The translations under genes and the position numbers were made by a program. This document shows, in pieces, positions 24,454 through 31,115 of a stretch of 31,115 bases of DNA. This stretch comes from an uncultured Mobiluncus sp. (GTDB lineage Bacteria > Actinomycetota > Actinomycetes > Actinomycetales > Actinomycetaceae), in contig NZ_CAMYBV010000021.1 of the NCBI RefSeq assembly GCF_947254095.1, positions 1 to 31,115 on the forward strand, given 5' to 3'. Under the pieces are notes generated by a model. The model was not told the DNA's origin. It was given only the letters and a program-made list of their open reading frames with translations, and did not search any database. Each line of letters opens with the position of its first letter. Within the stretch, counting starts at the first letter, position 1.

Positions 24454-25632
24454 GTGGGTGTGAGTGACATCTCAAAACCGGTCATTGTTTTCGCTGGCGG
24501 CGGCACTGCGGGGCACGTGAACCCCTTGCTGGCGACTGTTGCCGCGCTAAAGTCCACCGAATTCGACTTTGAGCCGCTGGTGGTGGGCACATCTGAGGGG
24601 CTGGAAAACGAGCTGGTTCCCGCCGCCGGCTATGAACTGTTGACCATCCCCCGTCTGCCCATGCCGCGTCGCCCCAGTTCGGATCTGGTTCGTTTGCCGG
24701 TTCGGATGCGTCACGTGGTGGCGTCGCTACGCGATACTTTCCAAGCGCGAGGGGTGCAGCTGGTGGTGGGCTTTGGGGGCTACGTTTCCACTCCCGTGTA
24801 CTTCGCGGCGAAACGCCTGGGTATTCCCATCGTTATTCATGAACAAAATGCCCGGCCAGGGCTCGCCAATCGGGTAGGGTCACGCTACGCCGCCGGAGTC
24901 GGCCTGACTTTTGAGGGCACCGGTCTGAAAGCGAAACACGGCGAGACCCGCGTGGTTGGCCTGCCCTTGCGCCCCAGCATTCTCGAACTGGCGCGTCAGC
25001 TGGAAACACCCCAGACCAGGGACGCGGCGCGATCCGAAGCCGCCGAATTTTTCGGTTTGCCGGCTTCTCACCCCACGGTGCTAATCACCGGAGGTTCCCT
25101 GGGGGCGCAGCGTCTCAACGAAGTCTTGCCCGACGCGCTTTTGCGGGTGTTCCAGGAAAACCCTTCCGCCCAAGTCATTCACTTGACCGGGAAAGGCAAG
25201 GACGGCCCTGTCAGGGATTTCGTAGCTGAACACCACCTGGAGCAGCGTTACCAGGTGCGAGACTACCTCACTGAGATGCACTACGGTCTGGCTCTAGCTG
25301 ATTGTGTGGTGTGTCGAGCGGGGGCAGCGACTGTCGCGGAAAACACCGCCCTGGCGATTCCCACTCTCTATGTGCCCTTGCCCATCGGCAACGGAGAGCA
25401 GGCCCTAAACGCGCGAGGGGTCGTGCAAGCCGCGGGAGCGTTTTTGCTCGACCAAAAGAAACTGACCGAGCAGGTGGCTGCTGACCTGCTGACTCGTCTG
25501 TTAGACCCGGAGCAAAACGCGGCCATGCGGGCGGCGGCAGCCCAAGTCGGCACCACTCGCGGCGCCGAGAATCTCTGCGCGCTCATTTTAACAGTCCTGG
25601 GCGAAACGACCGGGAAACCCGAGGAGGCCTAA
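24454..25632 (+). CDS. murG: UDP-GlcNAc transferase MurG
   Basis: Peripheral membrane glycosyltransferase that adds GlcNAc to lipid I to give lipid II; 392 residues. N-terminal GGGTAGHVNPLLA (15-27), the HEQNARPGLANR segment, GGSLGAQRLNEVLP at the start of the C-terminal Rossmann fold, and CRAGAATVAENTALAIPTLYVPLP with donor-binding residues. Two GTG codons (24454 and 24460) are possible starts and neither has a clear ribosome site; a TAAAGT element at 24447-24452 raises the chance of a short-leader or leaderless transcript, but no -35 was found. It ends 2 bases before murC. Confidence 0.95.
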   Translation: MGVSDISKPVIVFAGGGTAGHVNPLLATVAALKSTEFDFEPLVVGTSEGLENELVPAAGYELLTIPRLPMPRRPSSDLVRLPVRMRHVVASLRDTFQARGVQLVVGFGGYVSTPVYFAAKRLGIPIVIHEQNARPGLANRVGSRYAAGVGLTFEGTGLKAKHGETRVVGLPLRPSILELARQLETPQTRDAARSEAAEFFGLPASHPTVLITGGSLGAQRLNEVLPDALLRVFQENPSAQVIHLTGKGKDGPVRDFVAEHHLEQRYQVRDYLTEMHYGLALADCVVCRAGAATVAENTALAIPTLYVPLPIGNGEQALNARGVVQAAGAFLLDQKKLTEQVAADLLTRLLDPEQNAAMRAAAAQVGTTRGAENLCALILTVLGETTGKPEEA

Positions 25633-25634
25633 TC

Positions 25635-27134
25635 ATGCCCGAAATCAAAGACAGTTCCACGAATTTGTCCAACGTCGCACAAGCCCACGAGGTTCCGTCC
25701 TACCAGGCATTTTACCTAATCGGTATCGGAGGGGCCGGCATGAGCGTCCTCGCGCAGCTGCTGCATGACCTGGGGTATCACGTGTCCGGTTCCGACCAGG
25801 TGCAAGCCGATACGCTGGGACAGTTGCGCGCGGCGGGCATCACCGTTTTCGTGGGACACCGGGAGGAACAGGTCCCTGCTAACGCTATTGTGGTGGTGAC
25901 TTCGGCGGTACATGAGGACAATCCCGAAGCGGCTCGCGCCAAAACTCTGGGCTTAGAAATCTGGCACCGTTCCCAAGCTTTAGATTTTTGCACCCGTTCC
26001 CACGATTTAGTGGCGGTGGCCGGCGCGCACGGCAAAACCAGCACGTCTTCCATGATTGCCCACGCCCTGCTGAAAATCGGCGCGGATCCTTCTTTTGCTA
26101 TCGGGGGAGTCATCGCCGAACTGGGGACCGGCGCGCGTTTGGGGTCGGGTTCCGCCTTTGTCATTGAAGCCGATGAGTCCGACGGGTCTTTCCTGAACTA
26201 TTCCCCCGCGGTGGAAGTCATCACCAACATAGAGCCTGATCACCTCGATCACTGGGGCAGCGCGGAGGCTTTCGAGCAAGCTTTTGTGGATTTTACTGGT
26301 CGACTGCGCGAGGGCGGTGCGCTGGTGCTGTGTGCCGATGATGCCGGGGTCAAAAGGCTGGCTCAGCGGGTGCCGGCGCGGCGCGGCGTGGGCGGGTCAC
26401 GGGTTATTTCCTATGGTTTCGGGGTTCCCCTGGCCGGTGACATCGTAGTGCAGTTGAGTGAGCCCGAACTAGGGCCGGGCCACGGACATTGCCAAGTCAG
26501 CGTTACCGATGCTGGTCAGCAGGTGTTTCACGGACAGCTCGAGCTGCGGATTGGGGGTCAGCACATGCTGCTGAACGCGGGAGGAGCGCTGGGAGCCGCC
26601 TACGCCCTGGGCGTGGACTTGGCCCAGTTCGTCACCGCGTTGGGGACTTTTTCGGGAGCCAGCCGCCGGATGCAGCGAGTCGGTGAACGCGATGGAGTGC
26701 GTATTTACGACGATTACGGGCACCACCCTACTGAAATCGCCGCCACTCTGCAGGCGGCCCGTGACTTAGCCGGTAGTGGCCGGCTGCTGGTGTGTTTCCA
26801 GCCTCATCTGTATTCTCGGACCTACCACAATGTTGACGCTTTCGCCCGGGTTTTTGCCGCCGTGGACGACCTGACCGTGTGCTCGGTCTACGCCGCCCGC
26901 GAAGCGCCGATTCCCGGAGTAAACGGCAACACCATCACCGAGCGCCTCGGTCAAGGGACCTACGTGGCAGATATGTACGCGGCGGGACTGCACGCTTTCC
27001 GGTCTGCCCGCCCCGGCGACCTGCTGCTGTTCTTGGGGGCGGGTTCTATCACCCACGTGGGCCACGCTATCGCCGCGGGACACGACTTTGCCTCGGTGGA
27101 GCAGGCGGCCCAGGCGAAAGTGAGCCAGGCGTGA
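25635..27134 (+). CDS. murC: UDP-MurNAc--L-alanine ligase MurC
   Basis: Adds the first amino acid, L-alanine, to UDP-MurNAc; 499 residues. N-terminal LIGIGGAGMSVLAQLL (28-43) binds the UDP substrate, P-loop VAGAHGKTSTSSM (128-140), EADESDGSFLNYSP and NIEPDHLDHWGS follow in the central domain, and YDDYGHHPTEIAATLQAAR and FQPHLYSRT mark the C-terminal domain. The first 20 residues are variable. ATG at 25635 with GAGGAGG 7-8 bases upstream is clear. Its TGA overlaps the ftsQ GTG by 4 bases, so ftsQ is probably translated by coupling. Confidence 0.97.
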   Translation: MPEIKDSSTNLSNVAQAHEVPSYQAFYLIGIGGAGMSVLAQLLHDLGYHVSGSDQVQADTLGQLRAAGITVFVGHREEQVPANAIVVVTSAVHEDNPEAARAKTLGLEIWHRSQALDFCTRSHDLVAVAGAHGKTSTSSMIAHALLKIGADPSFAIGGVIAELGTGARLGSGSAFVIEADESDGSFLNYSPAVEVITNIEPDHLDHWGSAEAFEQAFVDFTGRLREGGALVLCADDAGVKRLAQRVPARRGVGGSRVISYGFGVPLAGDIVVQLSEPELGPGHGHCQVSVTDAGQQVFHGQLELRIGGQHMLLNAGGALGAAYALGVDLAQFVTALGTFSGASRRMQRVGERDGVRIYDDYGHHPTEIAATLQAARDLAGSGRLLVCFQPHLYSRTYHNVDAFARVFAAVDDLTVCSVYAAREAPIPGVNGNTITERLGQGTYVADMYAAGLHAFRSARPGDLLLFLGAGSITHVGHAIAAGHDFASVEQAAQAKVSQA

Positions 27135-28270
27135 AACCACCTCCTCGTCCCACCCTTGGGAATTCCTCAGAGGGCCGCGATGCGAGCCGGGGGCGGCATC
27201 GTCGCCCCGTGGTTGACCCCAAAAGTGTTGACCTCGACAAGGACGCCCCGCGCCGCCCTCGTGACCGTGCCGTCGCGACTGACACGACAGACTCGGGAAC
27301 AGCCCAACCTGAGACGAAGTCCAAAAGGCCGACCCCGGCTCAACTCGATAAACAGGAACGCGAGGAAAAAAAGGCCGCCAAGAAAGCTCAAAAGCAGGCT
27401 GCGAAGGCAAATCGTGAGGCCGTGAAAGCGGCCCAAAAGGTTTCTCAGCGCAAACACCATCCAAAAACGTCCCCCGCTGACGGTTCGCACTACGAGGCGA
27501 GTTCCCCTTGGGATTCGCTGCGGGTGGCAAGCGTAGACAATACGCTGCTGGACCGGTTGGAGGAACAGGAGTTCATTCGCCGCCATCGGCTGCGGCTGCG
27601 GATTTCCAGTCTGATTGGGGTGTTGGCGGGAGTCCTCATCGTTTTGTACGTCGTGTTTTTTTCACCGCTGTTCACCTACCAGCTCGCACAGTGCCATGTC
27701 ACGGGCGCGCGGAACGTAGACATTAAACAGGTTTGCCAAGCCACTCAGAGCTTCGAGGGGCGCTCTATCACCAGTTTGGCTACGGCGGGAGTGGCGAAGA
27801 CGGTGCTGCAGGAAGTCAGTGCCCTAAAGGATGCACAAGTCAAGCCCGCGTGGCCGCACGGGTTAGAGATTCACGTGGTGGAGCGCGTTCCGGTAGCCAC
27901 CGTGCGGCAAAACGGCAAAGTTGTGGGGGTGGACCGGTCCGGAGTGATTCTGGAGATTGCCCCTGGTGACGTGGCGGGGCTGCCGCAGCTGGATGTCGAC
28001 ATGGAAAAGCTGGGCGGGCAAACCCGCAAACTGGTTGATGCGGCCTTGATTGCTTTTGGGGATATGTCTGAGGATTTGCGCTCCATGATTGCTTCGGTGA
28101 CTTCCGACGACCCCGCTCAGTTGCAGTTTAAACTGCGTGACGGCCGAGCCCTGGTGTGGGGTAATTCCCATGATTCGGTAGAAAAAGCCCAGGTAGCGAA
28201 ACTTTTGTTTACGGTGCAGGGCGTGAAAGTCGTGGATGTGTCAAACCCGGAGCGTCCCTCGACCCGCTGA
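27131..28270 (+). CDS. ftsQ: Cell division protein FtsQ
   Basis: Bitopic division protein that links FtsL/FtsB-type partners to the septal synthase; about 379 residues. A long hydrophilic N-terminal region (1-157) includes a very basic Lys/Ala/Glu-rich helix (about 75-108), one membrane segment lies near 158-180, and the extracytoplasmic part opens with a POTRA domain (about 186-255, CHVTGARNVDIKQVCQ ... LEIHVVERVPVATV) followed by the FtsQ beta domain. The cytoplasmic region is longer than in E. coli FtsQ. GTG at 27131 overlaps the murC stop. Here the cluster ends: no ftsZ follows. An apparent terminator overlaps the stop codon. Confidence 0.88.
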   Translation: MKPPPRPTLGNSSEGRDASRGRHRRPVVDPKSVDLDKDAPRRPRDRAVATDTTDSGTAQPETKSKRPTPAQLDKQEREEKKAAKKAQKQAAKANREAVKAAQKVSQRKHHPKTSPADGSHYEASSPWDSLRVASVDNTLLDRLEEQEFIRRHRLRLRISSLIGVLAGVLIVLYVVFFSPLFTYQLAQCHVTGARNVDIKQVCQATQSFEGRSITSLATAGVAKTVLQEVSALKDAQVKPAWPHGLEIHVVERVPVATVRQNGKVVGVDRSGVILEIAPGDVAGLPQLDVDMEKLGGQTRKLVDAALIAFGDMSEDLRSMIASVTSDDPAQLQFKLRDGRALVWGNSHDSVEKAQVAKLLFTVQGVKVVDVSNPERPSTR

Positions 28271-28288
28271 ACGTGAGCGGCCTTTTTT
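28264..28288 (+). terminator. Probable intrinsic terminator at the ftsQ end
   Basis: CCGCT (28264-28268) and AGCGG (28276-28280) form a 5-base-pair GC-rich stem around a 7-base loop, followed after CC by TTTTTT (28283-28288). The stem begins inside the last ftsQ codons. It is short, so termination strength is uncertain, but it fits the end of the operon before genes on the opposite strand. Confidence 0.55.
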
Positions 28289-28315
28289 GGGCGAACAGTT
28301 TTCGCGCTGAGAAAG

Positions 28316-29236
28316 TCAGTCCGGGAGAGTGAGCGCAGAGAGCGCCGCCAAGTTGGGCCACGAGAGGCGCACATCGGCAGCGGCTTGCAAAGCAGGTTTT
28401 GCCAGGTAGGCAACTCCCAATCCGGCGGCGCGAACCATTTTCAGGTCGTTAGCCCCGTCTCCCATCGCCACGCAGTTCTCCACGCCGATTCCGAGTTCGG
28501 AGGCCCAGGAACGCAGGCAGGTTTCCTTGGTTTCGGCGGTGACAATGTCGCCCTCCGGCTCGCCGGTCAGCTGGCCGTTGGCCACCTCGAAACTGTTTGC
28601 CTTGACGAAATCCAGCCCAATTTCCGCCGCGTGCGGCGCTACCAGTTCTCTAAAACCACCGGAAACCACCCCGACTTTTACGCCGCGGCGATGAAAAGCC
28701 GACACCATTTGTGCCGCTCCTGGCGAAAAGTGGTAGTCCTGGCGCACCTGGTCCAAAACGCTGACCGAAAGCCCTCTGAGGGTTTCCATACGTCGCCGCA
28801 GGGACTGGGCAAAGTCGAGTTCCCCGCGCATCGCAGCAGCGGTGATGGCGGCGACTTCCGCTTGCGTGCCGGCGTGGGCGGCGACCAGGTCGATGCCCTC
28901 CCCGGTAAACAGCGTAGAATCTCCGTCCAAAACCACCAGGGCCGGACCGTGCTGCGCCATTGCCCCTGCTGTTATCGCTACAGCCAGGTCCTCTAAGCCC
29001 AGGTCAGGCTCCAAAGCGCGGATCCACGCGGCTCTCTGTTCACGAGTCGTGGGGGGTGCGGCGGGAACGTAGAGGGACACCCGGCTTAGCCCCTCTGACG
29101 AAGACCGGGTGGGGAGCGCGGTGGGGTTCAGTCCGGTAGCACGAATAACCGCGGATAGAAACGATTCAGGCGTTACGTCCGCAGAGTTTCCCTCCCATAC
29201 GCAGGAAAAGCGCAGGGGTAGCGTAGGTTCTGTCAT
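28316..29236 (-). CDS. serB: Phosphoserine phosphatase
   Basis: Last step of serine synthesis: hydrolysis of phosphoserine; 306 residues of the HAD superfamily. Motif I is DGDST (104-108, nucleophile Asp104), motif II VSGG (191-194), motif III Lys237 (AETKET) and motif IV GDGANDLKM with Asp260 and Asp264 as Mg ligands. The first 95 residues lie before the HAD core and include a strand-rich region, probably a divergent ACT-like regulatory part as in other long SerB proteins. ATG at 29236 lies 3 bases after the glgC stop on the same strand, so the two genes are very likely one transcript. The ribosome site is weak, as is common for coupled genes. Confidence 0.93.
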   Translation of the reverse strand: MTEPTLPLRFSCVWEGNSADVTPESFLSAVIRATGLNPTALPTRSSSEGLSRVSLYVPAAPPTTREQRAAWIRALEPDLGLEDLAVAITAGAMAQHGPALVVLDGDSTLFTGEGIDLVAAHAGTQAEVAAITAAAMRGELDFAQSLRRRMETLRGLSVSVLDQVRQDYHFSPGAAQMVSAFHRRGVKVGVVSGGFRELVAPHAAEIGLDFVKANSFEVANGQLTGEPEGDIVTAETKETCLRSWASELGIGVENCVAMGDGANDLKMVRAAGLGVAYLAKPALQAAADVRLSWPNLAALSALTLPD

Positions 29237-29239
29237 GGG

Positions 29240-30478
29240 CTAGTACTCGACGCGGGTGTCTTTGGGGACCACCGTAATTCCGGAATCGGTCACCAGGAAA
29301 CCGCGCGCCCGGTCTTGTTCAAGGTCAACGCCGATAGTGACGCCCTCACCAACGTAAACGTTCTTGTCCAAGATGGCACGGTCGACTCTCGCGTGTCGGG
29401 CCAGCACTACGCCGTTCATCAGGACCGAGTCCGTCACTTCGGACCAAGAGTTCAGCCGGACTCCCGGGGAGAGAATCGAGTGAACACAACGGGCTCCGGA
29501 AATAATCGTGCCGCTGGAAACAAAAGAGTCGATGGCGTGTCCCATGCGGGAATCATCCCCGTAAACGAACTTGGCGGGGGGCAGCTCGCCGTCCAAAGTC
29601 GTCATAATCGGCCACTTTGGGTTGTACAGGTTAAAGACGGGGTGAACCGCGATGAGGTCCATAGAGGCTTCGTAGTAGGCATCAATAGTACCGACATCAC
29701 GCCAGTAATCCCGGTCCCGTTCGGTCGAGCCGGGGATGTCATTGCGGATAAAGTCGTAGCAGTGGGCTTCCCCGCGGGACACGAAATACGGCACGATGTC
29801 CCCGCCCATATCGTGATTTGAATCGTCATTTTGGGAGTCTAGCTGCAGTGCTTCGAGCAGAGCATCAGTATTGAACACGTAGTTGCCCATCGATGCCAGT
29901 ATCTGATCCGGGGCGTCGGGCAGCCCGACCGCGTCTTGGGGCTTTTCCCGGAAAGCTGCGATTTTACCCGTTGTGTCCGCTTCAATGACTCCGAACGAAG
30001 ATGCCAAGCTGAGCGGTTGACGGATTCCGGCCACGGTGGCGGGCAGACCGGATGCGATGTGTTCGTTCACCATCTGCGAGAAGTCCATCCGATAAATATT
30101 GTCCGCGCCGATAATCAGCACGTAGTCGGGGCGCTCATCACTGATGATGTTCTCAGATTGGAAGATTGCGTCCGCTGAACCCATGTACCAGTGTTTTCCG
30201 GTGCGTTGCTGGGCCGGAACCGGTGCCACATAGTTGCCCAGAATGTTCGACATGTGCCAGGCTGTAGCGATGTGTCGGTCCAGAGAATGGGACTTGTATT
30301 GAGTTAGGACGATGACCCGATGATAACCGGAGTTCACCACGTTAGACAGCGCGAAGTCAATGAGCCGGTAGTGCCCTCCAAAAGGCACCGCGGGCTTGGC
30401 GCGGTCTTCAGTTAGGGGCATCAGGCGTTTGCCTTCGCCACCAGCGAGAATAATTGTCAAAACTTTTGGTAGAGCCAC
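29240..30478 (-). CDS. glgC: Glucose-1-phosphate adenylyltransferase
   Basis: Makes ADP-glucose from glucose-1-phosphate and ATP, the committed step of bacterial glycogen synthesis; 412 residues. The nucleotide-binding start ILAGGEGKRLMPLTEDRAKPAVPFGG (about 10-35) is typical, followed by FALSNVVNSG and YGNYVFNTDALLE-like segments; the C-terminal left-handed beta-helix has hexapeptide-like repeats (SGTIISGARCVHSILSPGVRL...). GTG at 30478 with AGGG upstream; V-A-L-P-K is the start. Divergent from glgA across 167 bases, as in mycobacteria (Rv1213/Rv1212c). It heads a two-gene unit with serB. Confidence 0.95.
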   Translation of the reverse strand: MALPKVLTIILAGGEGKRLMPLTEDRAKPAVPFGGHYRLIDFALSNVVNSGYHRVIVLTQYKSHSLDRHIATAWHMSNILGNYVAPVPAQQRTGKHWYMGSADAIFQSENIISDERPDYVLIIGADNIYRMDFSQMVNEHIASGLPATVAGIRQPLSLASSFGVIEADTTGKIAAFREKPQDAVGLPDAPDQILASMGNYVFNTDALLEALQLDSQNDDSNHDMGGDIVPYFVSRGEAHCYDFIRNDIPGSTERDRDYWRDVGTIDAYYEASMDLIAVHPVFNLYNPKWPIMTTLDGELPPAKFVYGDDSRMGHAIDSFVSSGTIISGARCVHSILSPGVRLNSWSEVTDSVLMNGVVLARHARVDRAILDKNVYVGEGVTIGVDLEQDRARGFLVTDSGITVVPKDTRVEY

Positions 30479-30562
30479 GTATTAACCCTAAAAGATTTTT
30501 TAGCTTTTGTGGGGCTTTTGGGGCATCTTTTACCAGCAAATGGGATAAGTTAGAAGTGCAAT

Positions 30563-30608
30563 CACGGTTCGCTGGCCAGGGGATTTTCCGAGGACGTTAC
30601 GAACCGTG
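30563..30608. promoter_or_regulatory. Long-spaced inverted repeat in the glgC-glgA divergent region
   Basis: CACGGTTCG (30563-30571) and CGAACCGTG (30600-30608) are perfect 9-base inverted arms with 28 bases between them. They lie between the two divergent genes, 37-75 bases from the glgA start. The arrangement could be an operator pair for a shared glycogen regulator, or an RNA hairpin in the glgA leader. No -10/-35 pair was convincing in this gap. Confidence 0.5.
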
Positions 30609-30645
30609 TTGTCCAGGGTCCATTTTGTGTTGAAGCGAGGTTGCC

Positions 30646-31115
30646 ATGCGTGTTGATTTAATGAGTCGGGAATACCCTCCGAAAGTTTACGGGGGTGCTG
30701 GGGTTCACGTCACTGAACTTGCCAAGGTTTTGCGTCAGCGGGCAGAAGTCAGGGTTCATTGTTTTGAGGGTCCTCGTCCCGCGGGTACGGAAGGCGGCGA
30801 GCAGGGGGTCACCGGTTACGACTATCTGGAGGGACTGGCTGACGCGAACGCCGCTATCCGCACTTTGGGAGTGGATTTAGAGTTTGTGGCTGGTGCAGCC
30901 GGTGCTGACGTAGTACATTCCCACACTTGGTACGCCAATATGGGCGGGCATTGGGCTTCCCTGATGTATGACATTCCGCACGTTATTTCCGCGCATTCCT
31001 TGGAACCGCTGCGTCCGTGGAAAGCTGAACAGTTGGGCGGGGGATACCGGATTTCTTCCTGGGCGGAAAAAACCGCTTACGAAGCCGCGGACGCCATCGT
31101 GGCGGTGTCTCGCGC
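30646..31115 (+). CDS. glgA: Actinobacterial glycogen synthase / maltose-1-phosphate synthase (GT4, N-terminal part)
   Basis: About 156 residues are present; the gene runs past the window end. The start MRVDLMSREYPPKVYGGAGVHVTEL and the later HSHTWYANMGGHWASL and HSLEPLRPWK match the N-terminal domain of the actinobacterial GT4 enzyme called GlgA or GlgM (Rv1212c type), which uses ADP-glucose to make glycogen or maltose-1-phosphate. Which product this copy makes cannot be told without the C-terminal domain. ATG at 30646 follows GCGAGG. It is divergent from glgC, which supplies its ADP-glucose. Confidence 0.9.
   Translation, partial: MRVDLMSREYPPKVYGGAGVHVTELAKVLRQRAEVRVHCFEGPRPAGTEGGEQGVTGYDYLEGLADANAAIRTLGVDLEFVAGAAGADVVHSHTWYANMGGHWASLMYDIPHVISAHSLEPLRPWKAEQLGGGYRISSWAEKTAYEAADAIVAVSR

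Noticed and set aside
1..31115. CRISPR array, insertion sequence, prophage or toxin-antitoxin pair
   Set aside because: No spaced direct repeats, transposase motifs, integrase or small two-gene unit were seen. The window is core genome throughout.

Overview
The window looks like a chromosomal segment of a moderately GC-rich Gram-positive actinobacterium. Evidence: frequent GTG and TTG starts, the hflX-dinG / lexA / LysM / nrdR neighbourhood, actinobacterial GAAC-N4-GTTC SOS boxes, a DUF3040 gene, a PAC2 gene, and a mycobacterial-type divergent glgC / glgA pair. A MurE specificity loop unlike the diaminopimelate type (DNPR) and an E. coli-like short SerA would fit the Actinomycetaceae (for example Mobiluncus or Varibaculum relatives). 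The genus is inference only. No rRNA, tRNA, insertion sequence, prophage or CRISPR array was seen, and almost everything is core genome.

Layout. (1) 1-4159: DNA damage and nucleotide control. The tail of hflX overlaps a DinG-type Fe-S helicase. Convergent to it is lexA. Divergent from lexA is a small membrane-anchored LysM protein in the place of YneA/DivS/ChiZ, followed by nrdR. Three SOS-box-like sites lie between lexA and the LysM gene. (2) 4204-9942, minus strand: a HelD-family helicase, serA and an acyl-CoA ligase. (3) 10057-13032: a PAC2 protein, an unrecognised multi-pass membrane protein and a DUF3040 membrane protein, closed by a strong intrinsic terminator. (4) 13191-28288: the division and cell wall (dcw) cluster in the order mraZ-rsmH-ftsL-ftsI-murE-murF-mraY-murD-ftsW-murG-murC-ftsQ, headed by a three-repeat MraZ box and apparently closed by a terminator right after ftsQ. 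(5) 28316-31115: serB and glgC on the minus strand, with glgA starting divergently and cut by the window end.

How the parts work together. The dcw genes make lipid II precursors (MurC-F, MraY, MurG) and build the septal synthase (FtsW, FtsI, FtsL, FtsQ); many neighbours overlap by 4-26 bases, so translation is probably coupled. The SOS pair at 2254-3612 probably pauses division when DNA is damaged. SerA and SerB are the first and last steps of the phosphoserine route, and GlgC/GlgA make glycogen from ADP-glucose.

Points most worth a second look: the missing ftsZ (and ddl) after ftsQ, the changed glycine in SerA's NAD-binding loop, the MurE specificity loop, the triple SOS-box arrangement, the MraZ box, and an unassigned membrane protein at 11138-12448. 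I did not find a clearly new multi-gene system here.
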